Source: Odontocerum albicorne (taxonomy: Eukaryota; Arthropoda; Insecta; Trichoptera; Odontoceridae). From it: a stretch of 64,000 nt of DNA. The stretch is taken from the NCBI GenBank assembly GCA_949825065.1, contig OX463855.1, forward strand, positions 38,760,301 through 38,824,300, in the 5' to 3' direction. The notes beneath the pieces are model-generated. The model did no database searches, was not told where the DNA came from, and saw only the letters and a program-made list of their open reading frames with translations. Of this stretch, positions 33,136 through 44,094 are shown piece after piece. The first letter of the stretch is position 1; each line of letters opens with the position of its first letter. The position numbers and the translations under genes are program-made.

Positions 33136-33759
33136 GATAAAGTAATTTTAAATTTGGCTCAATATCTCAAAACAGGCAAACTATATATTAGAACTTTTTA
33201 TTGCAAACATACGACAAATTTACTGAAAATATAAGATATACGCGTATATATTAATATTTATTTGATTCATGAGATAAGTGTATTTTACAGAACATGAGAA
33301 ACGTTAACATATCATTACATTTAAATACTTAAAATGATGTTACATAAAACTTATCTTACGTTAGCATGAATATATAATTAAAATTTAATAATAATGCTTC
33401 AACAATTGTAGCAAAAATAAACAAAATAAAGCTGGGAGTTAATTAAAACAGAAGGATATAAAGGAAATAGTTTACGGGGTAAACACTTTACAACAATATT
33501 CATTATTTTAATTACAAAGATATTACAAGAATTTATTTTATATTTATAACATGTGTATACATATTTGTTTTCTTTACGATATATTTATTTATCAATTTAT
33601 TACGGTTGCAGTCTTTACAAAACTAATGATTCAATACAAATTATACAAAAAGAAACAAAATAAAAATGAAAATCAACAACGAAATTGAGAAAAAATATCA
33701 AAATTTGAACACATAACTAAAACGGAAAAATATTTATATACAAAACCAACAAAAATATT
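33136..33759. other. Presumed intron, no gene seen
   Basis: A+T-rich, nothing recognised. Confidence 0.4.
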
Positions 33760-33900
33760 CGGCACAAGTTGATCGAACCTCGACGGTTCAATCAACTTGT
33801 TTTTAAAAAAGGATTCCTGTCTGATTTTCACTTAAGATATCAATAACATCTTTCAGGTTGGTTGGAAGACATTGTCACGCAGCAATAAGCCCGCCAGGTT
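33760..33900 (+). mobile_element. SINE copy, head degraded
   Basis: Body GGATTCCTGTCTGATTTTCA and tail GGTTGGTTGGAAGACATTG, AGCAATAAGCCCGCCAGG of the same SINE family. The head is rearranged into TTGATCGAACCTCGACGGTTCAATCAA, a small palindrome written here in two overlapping parts: TTGATCGAACC and GGTTCAATCAA. Confidence 0.7.
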
Positions 33901-34075
33901 GTACTTTATACAACGAAATAGTAATACAATCAAAATAAAAAATTACAATTGCTCTTTTTGATCCATAAACCGCTTTAAGCTCAAGATAAATTAAAAAGCA
34001 ATACAAACATCAACAATGAGAAATATCTCCAGATTTCAGCTTCTCGCTGTAGCAACTGAAAATGATATGTACATA

Positions 34076-34337
34076 TCGCCTGTTGAGAATCATAGTGGCG
34101 AAACTTCAAAAATATAAATTTTCGAGTTAAGACTTCCAAATGGCACTAAAATGACTCCTTTTTTACGTGCGTAAGTGGCGAAAGTATATTTCAACTCCTT
34201 GAAGCGGCAAGGAGTTGAAATATACTTTCGCCACTCACGCACGTAAAAAATGAGTCATTTTAGTGCAATTTGGAAGTCTTAACTCGAAAATTTATTTTTT
34301 GTACATTAGTTTCGCCACTATGATTCTCAACAGGCGA
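34076..34337. mobile_element. Foldback MITE, 262 bp, TA-flanked
   Basis: Two arms of about 128 bp are near-perfect inverted copies meeting at CAACTCCTTGAAGCGGCAAG. The tips read TCGCCTGTTGAGAATCATAG from both ends, with TA at 34074-34075 and 34338-34339. Differences between the arms are few (for example GTAAGTGG versus CACTCACG). No coding capacity. Confidence 0.92.
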
Positions 34338-34339
34338 TA

Positions 34340-34604
34340 TAACAAAAATGTAGCTAAGCAGACTTACATTATTTCATTTTATACAGAAAAGAAAAGGTAT
34401 TTTAATTGTATAGAAAAAAAGTATGATTTAATCGATTGGTATAGATACCCTTCCCTTTTGCTGCATTATTTTTTTCTAATTTTCATACACTCATCTCCGA
34501 AAAGCGTACGGTCAAGAAATCTGGACCAGCGTGATAAATATTAATAATACGAGTAGTATTAAAATAGCCTCAACTAGACGAACTACGGGTCAACCCTGTC
34601 GGCT
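34340..34604. other. Presumed intron, no gene seen
   Basis: A+T-rich. Dispersed octamer at 34548. Confidence 0.4.
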
Positions 34605-34809
34605 TAGATACGTTGGTCAGGAGCACAGCACTAGTTGTTATGGGATCAGGACCTGGCCCTGCCCGCCAGCTGAGTGGGGCGCGTGGAGCCCGTGGAGCCC
34701 GTGGAGTGCGTGGAGCGCGGGAGGTGCCCGTCTCAGCCGCGAGATGTATTGCGCTAGAGGGGGTTTCACTTTGCGGCAAACGTGCGAGACCTCGCCGCAT
34801 AAGCTATAG
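34605..34809 (+). other. GC-rich island with thrombospondin-like open frame
   Basis: About 200 bp are strikingly G+C-rich. On the + strand a frame ending with TAG near 34807 reads PCPPAEWGAWSPWSPWSAWS, then GARLSREMYCARGGFTLRQT and CETSPHKL. The repeated WxxWSxW pattern is that of thrombospondin type 1 repeats, but the usual CSxTC cysteines are absent and the W repeats come from 9-bp units (GTGGAGCCC-like). Candidate AG acceptors exist near 34620-34650 but no donor. It may be a degenerate exon, a terminal exon or a GC minisatellite. Confidence 0.35.
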
Positions 34810-34990
34810 ACATTGGCGAACAACATTTTAAACACTGTTAGAATTTTATTCAAATTATAATATATACAATATTTAACTAGTCAAGCTGAATTTATAAAGA
34901 GCAGTTATACGATTTTCCTATTTTTAATATGTTAATATACGGAGAGCATAAGGATACAAGTCTAATTTGTGTGGAACAAATGAGACAGAT
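34810..34990. other. Presumed intron, no gene seen
   Basis: A+T-rich, nothing recognised. Confidence 0.4.
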
Positions 34991-35943
34991 TTAACACTAA
35001 ATTTACGGCACCCGTCAAATTGACGGGTTTCCGACTTGCTTTTGCAAATTTTACAAAACAGACAGTATTTTTCCTGTTTTTTACGACTTTTTATAATTGA
35101 ACAATGCAAATATATTTACTTTATTTTTATCTTCTTATTTTGGAAACTTCTTATTTTTGAAAATTTGGTCGCTTTACAACAACCTTTACTGACACCCGTC
35201 AAATTGACGGGTTTGGTAATTTGATAACTGTATACTAACCGTTTATAAAATCTGATAACTGTATACTAACCGTTTATAAAATTTGATAACTGTATACTAA
35301 CCGTTTATAAAATCTGATAGCTGTATACTAACCGTTTATAAAAGTAAACCAAAAATAAAAGTCCTGAGCACAAAGCGTACATTCGTAAAATTAAAAAACA
35401 ACGATAAACGTTTACCAGAAACAATTGGATATTACAACAAGACCGAGTGCGGTGTAGATGTTGTTGACCGAATGGCTCGAAAATACTCCGTCAAATCAGG
35501 AAGTGTTAGATGGCCCCTCCAAGTTTTCTTCAACATCTTGGATTTGGCAGCAATAAATGCATGGATACTTGAGAGCCAAGGGAGATAATGAACCGCATCA
35601 GACACCACATGTTTCTCTTCAGTCACGGAACACCACTTCTCAAATACGCAAAAGTTGTCAAACAGGCAGTTGTAAAAAAATTAGAAGCAATAACGCATGT
35701 AAAAAATGTAAAACGATTGTGTATGGAAAATGTACTAAGAAAATTGAATACGTTTGTAAAAAACGTTTCGAATAGTTGAATATATTATTTATATTGTCAC
35801 CCCCTTTAACATTTTACTTGTAATAATATTTCTATTTGTATATTATGTCTATTTTAAGTTAAATAAATCATTTAAAAAGAAAAAAATAAGTAATTGTGTT
35901 TATCCGTCAATTTGACGGGTGCCCGTAGAAATAGGTATATTAA
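34991..35943 (+). mobile_element. piggyBac-like element, internally deleted
   Basis: TTAA at both ends (34991-34994 and 35940-35943). The near-terminal word CACCCGTCAAATTGACGG lies inside each end in inverted orientation. 35405-35580 encodes KRLPETIGYYNKTECGVDVV, DRMARKYSVK and VRWPLQVFFNILDLAAINAW, the C-terminal part of a piggyBac transposase DDE domain. After a frameshift near 35580, 35640-35775 gives a cysteine-rich tail (CQTGSCKK, NACKKCKTIVYGKC), as in the zinc-binding C-terminus of piggyBac. Most of the catalytic domain is missing, so it is non-autonomous. Confidence 0.85.
35216..35343. repeat. 31-bp tandem repeat, four copies, inside the piggyBac relict
   Basis: Four units containing TGATAACTGTATACTAACCG, one with a GCTG variant, lie between the left subterminal repeats and the transposase remnant. 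Confidence 0.9.
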
Positions 35944-36324
35944 ATCGCCGCAAGGGACAAGGCATGACCCATGTGTACGTATACATCGATAAGCATTATT
36001 AAATATCAAAGTTTGCAGAAACTAAGGTCGGTGTGCGCAAAAGCTCTACAGTTGGATATGAAGCAACTCCGAGAAACATAAATGCCATCGCATTTATTAT
36101 CCAACTATTTTGAAGCAATCTTCACTGCGTGCTCTTGCTCTTGACCTTATTAAAGAACTCGATTATTTGACAAATGCCGCGACTGTGAAATCTTTCCACT
36201 AAAACATTTAATATAATAGCAATAAAAATATTCCTGTAACATGGTACGTAATGGAAAAAATCAAAATGTTATTTTATAATAAAATAAAATATCACCAAAA
36301 TTTAAAACGTAACTAAAATAACTA
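35944..36324. other. Presumed intron, no gene seen
   Basis: No exon or element recognised. Confidence 0.4.
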
Positions 36325-36890
36325 TCACTTATCAGCCTTGCAGTTGATGTCGCTGGTTTGCTTGGAGTTAGCCATGATCTTTTACGCTTAGGATTCTCGA
36401 AATATATCCATTTATCATCGCCAGTCACAATTCGATGGAGAAATGATTTTCTTTTGTATCTGGCGAGCAGCATTTCGCAAGTGGTTTCTCGGTTTTCCTG
36501 CTTGTCTTTCATACAGTTCATGTGGAACCCATTTTCCCATCTTCTGGATCTTTCTCATGGCTTTCAAAGGTATGGAGACGGCTTCTCGTGTCACATTTAA
36601 TTGATCCGCGAGTTGGTGTTGCGTTTGAGCGTCATCCTCATCCAACAATGCTTGCAGTTCGGCGTCTTCAAACTTTGTCGGTGGTCTTCCACGTTATTCG
36701 TTTCTCACGTCAAAATCGCAACTTTTGAATTTTTTAAACCACTGTGATTTACCAAGAGCATGCTCACCGTAAGCTTCGGCAAGCATTCGATGCGATTCTG
36801 GAGCAGCAGTTTTCTTCAAATGGTAACAGAAAATCAATGCTGTCCGCAAATCGTAGTTTTCAAGCACAAAAACAGGACATGTTCAACGCT
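36325..36890 (-). mobile_element. Mariner relict, mauritiana-like, C-terminus missing
   Basis: The minus strand, with frameshifts, gives GRPPTKFEDAELQALLDEDD, then QHQLADQLNVTREAVSIPLK, GKWVPHEL and FLHRIVTGDDKWIYFENPKR, where the first catalytic Asp follows VTG. The region after about 45 residues beyond this motif is gone. The order HTH, WVPHEL, TGDD/EKW is that of mariner transposases. No terminal repeats seen. Confidence 0.75.
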
Positions 36891-36894
36891 ATGA

Positions 36895-37435
36895 AAACAT
36901 ACGTAGTTGTATTAATCTTGTATTGTTGCGAGTTAAAAGTCTTTGACAAATTTAAACACAAGAAAAAGGCGCCAATGGCGCGGTTTGACAGTCACTACAT
37001 TTACAACTAGAGCCACCTACGAGCAAATTCCGGTTTCATATTTACAGACCTGGTATAATCTCGGTAAAACAAAATGTGCGCCGATAGGTTCCCCACCTCT
37101 GGCTAAATGGATAAAACTAAGAAGGCAAAATGTTGGCGAGCAACATTTCAGCTTGTTTCCTCTCCACAAAGATTTTATACGGAAATTTCTCAAGAAAAAT
37201 AAACAACATCGTCGGAGAGATAAAATACGCCCCGAAACCTAAAAAAAAATTTTCCTGAGAAAATATAAAGATATTTCACTCGAAATGTCTATATTTTGCG
37301 AGGTAAAGTTTTAATAGAACATAAAGTTTTATTTGAGTATTATAAACGACTAACAGAATAAAAATGTAAATCAAAGTTGAAAATAAAAAAGGAAAAAAAA
37401 AATGGAAATGTTTGACTTAAAATATATATTTTCAT
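36895..37435. other. Presumed intron, no gene seen
   Basis: A+T-rich. The open frame at 36943-37242 has no recognisable similarity. Confidence 0.35.
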
Positions 37436-37439
37436 TATA

Positions 37440-37725
37440 ATAAATCATGAAGAATATGGAACTCTAATGTGGTTTGGGCGTGAACGACTTGAAACTGACA
37501 AAATAAATGTACAGAGATAATTGAACGAATTAATATGGAGACTGGTAGATGAAAACCTAGGAAACGAACAGCCTGAATGATGAAGGTCAGTCGAGATCCA
37601 AAACTTGGCAGTATCACAATACAGCGGTGCGATATTTAGGGAGAGCTGACTTCGACCTCTATCAAATGTGACAATAGCGAGGACGAAGATGTGACCAAAA
37701 GCCAAGTAAGGTGCTAGTAAAGATA
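37440..37725 (+). mobile_element. LINE C-terminal tail relict
   Basis: Broken + strand frames give VWFGRERLETDKINVQR, then a GNEQPE/GRPRK-like block, and an end QYHNTAVRYLGRADFDLY, which matches the general C-terminal plan of RTE-type LINEs. Confidence 0.5.
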
Positions 37726-37729
37726 CATT

Positions 37730-38026
37730 GAAAAAGTAGTCTTTTTACGACTTTTAAAAATTTCAAGTAGCGCACTACTTAAAATTTGTAAGTAAGACAC
37801 AACGGCGTTACTTAACAGCTACTCTTAGAATTGAGTAAACTGTATTTTGATGAATTTAATGGACTGCATCTTGGACAATGTCTGGAATGGAAATAAGGAC
37901 ATGATGAATCCTAGAAACTCTCCTTGTAGATCTGCGACAACTCTCTGCTTTAAAAAGGGCACCAATTTGACGCGTCGACTGCTCGAGTTTGTGATTTTGA
38001 TTGACGAAACAAACTATCAGTCCTTA
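37730..38026. other. Presumed intron, no gene seen
   Basis: Nothing recognised. Confidence 0.35.
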
Positions 38027-38625
38027 TTAATATTTCCCTTCCTGTGCTAAAAAAATCCGCGCGTTCCAGTGCTATGTATTCAATACACATGTAAAAATGA
38101 GCGATTTAAAATCGAAAAAAATAAGAATATTCATAGCCAACCAACCGCTTAAATTAATTAAATTTGAATACAAAAGTGATAATCATTGAAATTCAATTGC
38201 TGAAAACATGAAAAAAAAACATCGGCCGACGTTCACAACACGGGCAAAGAGACCATCTCAAACGAATGCCCGCGAGCTACTGAAGCGAGCGAACTGAGAT
38301 TCTATTATTGCGTTCCCACATACCGAAGTAGAGTGAGCGAGACGTGAAAAGCGTCGCTTCTCACCCATAGCGGTTTTTCAGAATGAATTTACCTACGTCA
38401 CACGTTTGATTGTATTGGTGAATTTATTCCCAATTTTCACAAAATATCTCTGATGTGGCCGATAAGTGCTAATTATTATTAATATTATGTTTTTCATTCA
38501 ATGCGTAAATGTATTGCGGAGGAATGCCTAAAATCTGAACCCAGTATTTATCGTATTTATAGAGATATTAAAGGTTTTTAGAAGCAATGTGTACTAGTTA
38601 CACATCACAGGGAAGGAAGGGTTAA
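38027..38625. mobile_element. TTAA-flanked non-autonomous element, copy 1 (599 bp)
   Basis: TTAA at 38027-38030 and 38622-38625. The left end has TTTCCCTTCCTGTGCTA. The right end reads, inverted, TTAACCCTTCCTTCCCTGTG. The full length is similar to 47403-48015 in inverted orientation. No coding frame. TTAA ends suggest the piggyBac superfamily. Confidence 0.8.
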
Positions 38626-38944
38626 CCAATAAATAGCCGACCAGTTAATGATAAAGGATCGGTCAATGGGCTGATACGGGTGTCGAACGGAATAATAAAG
38701 CGCGCGGCAATAGCTACATACTCGTACTTTCAGTCCGTTACTTAACACCGTCAAAATGAATTGAAAGAACTTACTCTCGTACTCCTCAGAATTCTTTGCG
38801 TCACACCATCGACAGTACAGTACAACAGATAAAAGCTTATAATAAATACCTGGACTATAAATAGTACATGTTTATAGTCCAAGGACGATAAATAAGCACT
38901 AAAAATTAATAAGCCTTATTGGAAGTCAATAAAAAAAAATTTAA
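38626..38944. other. Presumed intron, no gene seen
   Basis: Octamer copy at 38719. Otherwise nothing recognised. Confidence 0.35.
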
Positions 38945-39235
38945 ATATTCTTCTTCTTGTTCCTAGTGTCATGTCAGGTCCCCCCAACGTTGACTATCAC
39001 CTGAGAGTAGGCATCTTTGTTCCCGGCAACCCGAAAAAGACCCCCAACGCTCCTTATACCATTCCAATCACGTATATTGCGGAGCCAGGAGATTTCCCTC
39101 CTGCCAACACCTCTTCGACCCTCTATTTTGCCTTGGATGATCAGGTGCAGTAATTTGTACTTTGCTCCTCTAAGTAAATGACCCAAATAGGACACTTTTC
39201 GGATTTTAATATTAATCAGCAACTCTCTATCAAGG
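38945..39235 (-). mobile_element. LINE tail, family G
   Basis: Minus-strand frame 38974-39222: IRKVSYLGHLLRGAKYKLLH, then IQGKIEGRRGVGRREISWLR and FRVAGNKDAYSQVIVNV, the C-terminus of an RTE-type reverse transcriptase. 3' end with TTCTTCTTCTTG at 38949. A second copy is at 63222-63715. Confidence 0.8.
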
Positions 39236-39555
39236 TTGAATATAAAAAGGTGATTTGATGCGCATTCTTAGTTACGTGTTATTCCATAAGAAGAAAACAA
39301 TGCATCGTACAATGTAAATGTATACCTTTGAAATACAGAATATACACTTAGATATGTTCATTACTTTAAATCCCTAGCGAGTCTCGGCTATTTTTTGTTT
39401 AGTTTTCATCTTCTTACTGAATAATAGTAATGTCTCTTCTAACTGAATAATAACCAGTCTCCAAGTCAGAATCTAAGATTAAGGAAATGCTGACAGCTCA
39501 ACACATACGAGTACATTAAAAATATCCACCAAACCATATATGGAGTTATATAATT
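39236..39555. other. Presumed intron, no gene seen
   Basis: A+T-rich. Octamer at 39506. Confidence 0.35.
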
Positions 39556-39559
39556 CTTG

Positions 39560-40610
39560 CATTTTTTTATCCACTTTGCAAGGATTTCTCCTGTTACACA
39601 AAGAGTGTCAGCTTCTATGCTTCTAGCGTTAGTTTATTCGTTAGGAATAATATCAGCCAGGATTCTTCTCATACTGCTAGACGGGGCCGAGAATATATCA
39701 ACAGTGTCATTCAATTGGTTCAATATCTCTATACCACGCGTGACTGAGTGTTTACCCAAGGTATTCGTCCTGTAAGTTGGTATGTAGAACAGACGGTGAT
39801 TCCTTGCATGGCTATATTTATTGGGTACATATAAACTTAGTGCTTCTAGAATCGCGGGACAGTTAAAGCAACCTTGGAAAACCTTTATTAGGAATATCGC
39901 AATGGATTCTTGCCTTCTTGTTTCGAGGCTTCTATGGTTACACACCGTGAGAAGTTCGGCATGGTGAGCATATTTTGGGTAATCGCTTTTTGTTCTGTAC
40001 CATAGATATCTGAGGATTTTTTTTTGTATTTGTTCTACAATATATTGTTTTTATATTTGAGCTGATGAGGAGCCCAAACCGTCGATGCATATTCTAATTT
40101 GGTTCTAATTAGATAATAATATAAGTTTCGAAGGATATCGGTGCTGTTAAATTATCTTGATATTCTCATTTTAAAACCGAGTAGTTTGTAATAGTCCGAT
40201 ATCAAACGCGAGACATGGTTAACGAACGTGAGTCCGACATCAAAGGTTACGTCCAAATCTTTGAATTCAGAAACTCTGTCTAGTGCCACTCCCTGTATAG
40301 TATACTGATGGTGGATTGGTGAAAACGATCGACTATAAGATACACATACACATTTATTAATGTTGAACAGAAGATGATTTTAATCACTCCAGGAGACTAC
40401 GGAGTCTAGGTCCTGTTGTAACTGTGCACAGTCGTGAAGTGAATTGATTTTTTTGAAAATTTTCAAGTCGTCAGCGAACAATAAATATCTCGAGCGACTT
40501 ATGGAATTTTGAATGTCGTCTATTAATATGAGGAATATCAGGGGACCTAAATTGGACCCTTGTGGTATACCATATCTTGCGATAAACTCCACAGAAGACT
40601 TGTTATGGAT
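39560..40610 (-). mobile_element. CR1/jockey-like LINE, family J, with reverse transcriptase core
   Basis: The minus strand begins near 40600 with GIPQGSNLGPLIFLILIDDI (template-grip motif) and LLFADDLKIF, the catalytic YADD-type box with Phe in the first position. It continues with LEYASTVWAPHQ (about 40070) and ends in RRILADIIPNE (39634). Stops and shifts occur between 40378 and 39950. It lacks the N-terminal endonuclease (5'-truncated). A more decayed relative is at 21060-21715. Confidence 0.82.
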
Positions 40611-41085
40611 TGTTACGTAGATGAACGGAATAGATACATTATATTACAACGTGTAACGGTCAGTTTATGCTATAACATCAGCTTAGAATTTTCTTTCTTT
40701 TTTTCTTTCTCTTGACCATTTCCACGACAGATGGAGAACTTCGTAAGCGCACTAACATCAGGTCCGTGGGTATACGCTATACGAACAACGCAAAACTTAA
40801 TGTGTACTCACTATTCATAAAAGTCAGAGAAAAAAATATTTGTTCTATGTGTACTCGACTCGTGTTTAGTTTCTCTGTTGTCACATGTCATTCGGCCTGT
40901 GTTATTCTTATCTGTTTATCCAAATCTACTCGTACACGTGAGATGTTCATTTAGTTTTCGTTCTAAAATAAACATGCCTGGAAATATGAAAAGGTGCATA
41001 AGGCTCATTATCGAATAAACAAGAATTGCTTTTTCAATAAATTCGTTTGAAAAAACATTGATTTTATTTTTAATTGCAAATTAGA
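40611..41085. other. Presumed intron, no gene seen
   Basis: A+T-rich. Octamer at 40927. Nothing else recognised. Confidence 0.35.
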
Positions 41086-41086
41086 C

Positions 41087-41295
41087 ATTGGCCCGATTAT
41101 GAAGCTAGGTTTTTATTTAAAAAATCAACACGAAAATGTGAAGTTGCCTTATATTATGATATTTTTTCGTTAAAAATGCGGATTTTATTTTCAAAAAGCA
41201 GTTAAAAACAAGAGTACTCGCCTTATAATCGGTATTTTTTTCATTCCAAAAAGTTGAATAAAAAATAGGAGTCGCCTTATATAGTCGGAGTCAAT
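41087..41295. mobile_element. pogo-like MITE
   Basis: Ends ATTGGCCCGATTATGAAGC (left) and, read from the right, ATTGACTCCGACTATATAAG. The interior has CGCCTTATAATCGG. These words match the ends of the pogo-like element at 50577-51087. About 209 bp, noncoding. Confidence 0.5.
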
Positions 41296-41529
41296 ACAGC
41301 ATTATGTGATGTAGCTAAATTTTTGTTTCGTTCTAAGTGAGAGTTGTCAAATTTTTAAGATTTCGAACCAAAATATCTTTGAAAATGGACGCAGTTTATA
41401 AAATATCAAATGAATCTTTGAATTTTCATTCCAAAAACACAAAAATATCGAAACATTTTTTTTTCGAGATATCAACATTTGGAAGAAAATATTCAAAACA
41501 AATATATTTTTTTAAATTTGATTAAAGAC
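41296..41529. other. Presumed intron, no gene seen
   Basis: A+T-rich, nothing recognised. Confidence 0.35.
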
Positions 41530-41708
41530 GACCTCCGTGGCCTGGTGGTAAGACACTTGTCTGCCGATCCGGAGGTTGCGGGTTCGATCCCCGCTGGAAA
41601 CCAGATTTTTTTAAATAGGATTCCAGTCTGGTTAACACTTAGGGCCTATAAAACCGTCTTTCTGGTTGGTTGGAAGAGATTGCCACATGGCGATCAACTC
41701 GCCAGGTT
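41530..41708 (+). mobile_element. tRNA-derived SINE, full length
   Basis: A box TGGCCTGGTGG, B box GGTTCGATCC, body ATTCCAGTCTGGTTAACACT and tail TGGTTGGAAGAGATTGCC ending CGCCAGG. Differs from 26571-26751 at only a few positions. Confidence 0.9.
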
Positions 41709-42188
41709 AAAACAAAAAAATAATGTTTTCAATATCTATTACAAAAAAAAAAACAAAGATTAAATATTGAATACAAATTGTAATTTATTTTTATTGTCTT
41801 TAAACCTCCACAACGTTAATGCCTCAACTATAAACAACACATGAATACAAATTATAATTCGGTTTTTTTAAATGAAATACTTTTTCACTAATTTCTAATA
41901 CATCATTGAAATTTGGTATAATACAATTTGTTGTCCAAAGAGAATAGCCATTGAAAAATAAAACAATATTAAATATTATATCGAAATTGGACAACACCTG
42001 CCACAAATACCAAAGAGACAGTTGCAACACCCTACCAAATAAAAAACAGTTTTTCTGGTAACCATTTCGGAAAAACACGTTATCTCTTCAATCTTGCGGC
42101 ATTATTCGGGCTCAACGGGAATACCTTGAGATTTTCCGACAACGTTCTGTGTGACGTGAATGAATTTTTAAAAGCAACCCCGAAATAC
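41709..42188. other. Presumed intron; short shared word at 41776-41832
   Basis: 41776-41832 is an inverted copy of the segment at 29648-29700 (shared TTTAAACCTCCA and CTATAAACAACA words). The rest is unrecognised. Confidence 0.4.
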
Positions 42189-42190
42189 TA

Positions 42191-43093
42191 CCTTGATCAA
42201 AAAGTTTTAGGATTTTTTTCATAAAATCGAAAATACAAGTTTATTCATCAAAATCGATATGGTCCCCTTCAAAGTACTCCCCATCGACTGCAACGCACTT
42301 ACGCCAGCGCTTGATCCAATCCTCGAAACACCGCTGGTACTCAATTTTCGGTATGTCCATCAGAACCGTCTTCGATTTTTTCATGAAATCCTCTCGGGTG
42401 CTGTAACGCGTTCCGCGAAACGGTTTTTTAAGTCGGTTGAACAGGAAAAAGTCGCAGGAGCCAGATCAGGTGAATTCGAAGGCTGCTGGATAGTAGTCGT
42501 GTTGTTTTTGGTCAAAAACTCATGGAAATTATGTCTTGCGATTTCAACGCGGTCTTTTTTTGGATGAAATTGAGGTCTTTCGGCACCAGTTTTGCAGCGA
42601 CACGTCTGATGCCCAAATCACTAACCAAAATGTCTTGAGCGGATCCATAAACGATTTTCAAGTCTTCTGCCAGCTCTCTGATGGTCAATTTGCGGTTTTC
42701 GGCCAACATTTCTTTGATTTTATCGATGTTTTCATCGGTTTTCGACTGTCACTGCGTTCGTCATCCTCGATCGACTCACGACCACTTCTGAAGCGTTCGT
42801 GCCACCAAAAAACAATTCTCCATTTCCAAGGTCTGCGGACCGTTAAATCCGTTTTTCACACAAAATTTAATGCAAACTCGTTGATGCCATTTTCAAACTT
42901 GTAAAAAATCGAAAACGCGCACAAAGGTAGATGTACTCAGTACAGCGTAACTTTTACAAATGTCAAGCTATGACACTGAAATTCGGAGGGAAGTGTCAAT
43001 GATAGATGTGGTAACCTAACAAAAAAAAAAGAATTCCAATCGGGTGACAGACAGCGCCATACGGTGGCCGGTCATAAAACTTTTTGATCAAGG
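42191..43093 (-). mobile_element. Mariner-like element, internally deleted
   Basis: Ends CCTTGATCAAAAAGTTTTA on both sides with TA at 42189-42190 and 43094-43095. The minus strand retains the helix-turn-helix block LAENRKLTIRELAEDLKIV with SAQDILVSDLGIRRV. The frame then leads to KLVPKDL and, after a deletion of the catalytic core, SNSPDLAPATFFLFNRLKKP and a C-terminus ending near 42256. The position of the third catalytic Asp reads Thr (APAT). 903 bp in total, non-autonomous. Confidence 0.82.
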
Positions 43094-43095
43094 TA

Positions 43096-43623
43096 GTACG
43101 TCCGAAATTTTCGACCTAAAATTGAAAAATTTAACATTTTCGTTGGTGGGAAAATCAATTATGAAAACTGTTAAGATTAAGAGAGTAAAAAATTAGAAGT
43201 AAAATAAAGCCGGAATATACACGTAACATATGTTATGCGTATTGCGCGCGAGACAAGCAAACATATTTTATACGGTATTCAACAAAATATACAACAAACA
43301 AAAAAAAATACTAACCATAATTGATATGATTGAAAGATAATTTATTCACAAGAAAAAAATCTCGCGAATATAATAAAGAGCTAAAAATTCAATCTGTCTT
43401 TTGATTTTCGTAGAACAGAGACTAGCTAATCTAATTTTTGAAGAGAATTATTGCGAAATATGTATTAAATTTGAAAGAGAAAACAACGTCACAATTAATA
43501 ACATCAGTTCGTGCGGGTCGCCTACTGAAATTCCTCGTTGATCTTCGTATAATGCACAAATGTCTTCGCGAGTAGGCAGCAGGCAGGCAGAGAATAAACC
43601 GTCAGTTTTATAATCGGTAAATA
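43096..43623. other. Presumed intron, no gene seen
   Basis: A+T-rich, nothing recognised. Confidence 0.35.
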
Positions 43624-43625
43624 TA

Positions 43626-44024
43626 CGAGGCATATCCAGAAAGTAAGTGTACTGAATTTTTGTAGGTTACAATTTTTTTTATTTAAACAAAAAAATTACG
43701 TGGTTACCGTAGTACATATGTAAGCTATTTTTCGACATAGTCGCCATTCCTCTCAATGCAGGTGGTGAAGCGGGGTATCAACTTTTTGATGCCTTCCTCG
43801 AAGTAGTTTCCCGCCAACCCCTCCGTCCACTTCTCTACCGCCTCATTTACCTCCTCGTCGGTTGAAAACCTTTTTCCATCCATGTGCAGCTTCAGGGAGG
43901 TAAAGAGATAGTAATCTGAAGGTGCTAGGTCAGGGGAATGCGCGGGATGGTTCAGGACATCCCATTTAAACGAGGCGAGCAGTTCCTTCGTAGCGTTGGC
44001 CGTGTGTGGTCTGGCATTGTGGTC
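43626..44024 (-). mobile_element. Mariner fragment, same family as 6686-7640
   Basis: The 3' terminal repeat CGAGGCATATCCAGAAAGTA follows TA (43624-43625). The minus-strand frame 43725-44033 has HNARPHTANATKELL and SPDLAPSDYYLF, then the normal C-terminus NGDYVEK and stop. It is cut off just before the second catalytic Asp region by other retroelement DNA near 44024. Confidence 0.88.
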
Positions 44025-44094
44025 TTTTTCCAAGTCTACGTTTCACTCCCATACACCAAATACATTTTAGTACATTTTGATACAGATTAAAAGA

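Noticed and set aside
32674..33234. Long repetitive protein frames on both strands (186 codons each)
   Set aside because: They are produced by a 54-bp satellite without stops. No start or splice context supports a gene.
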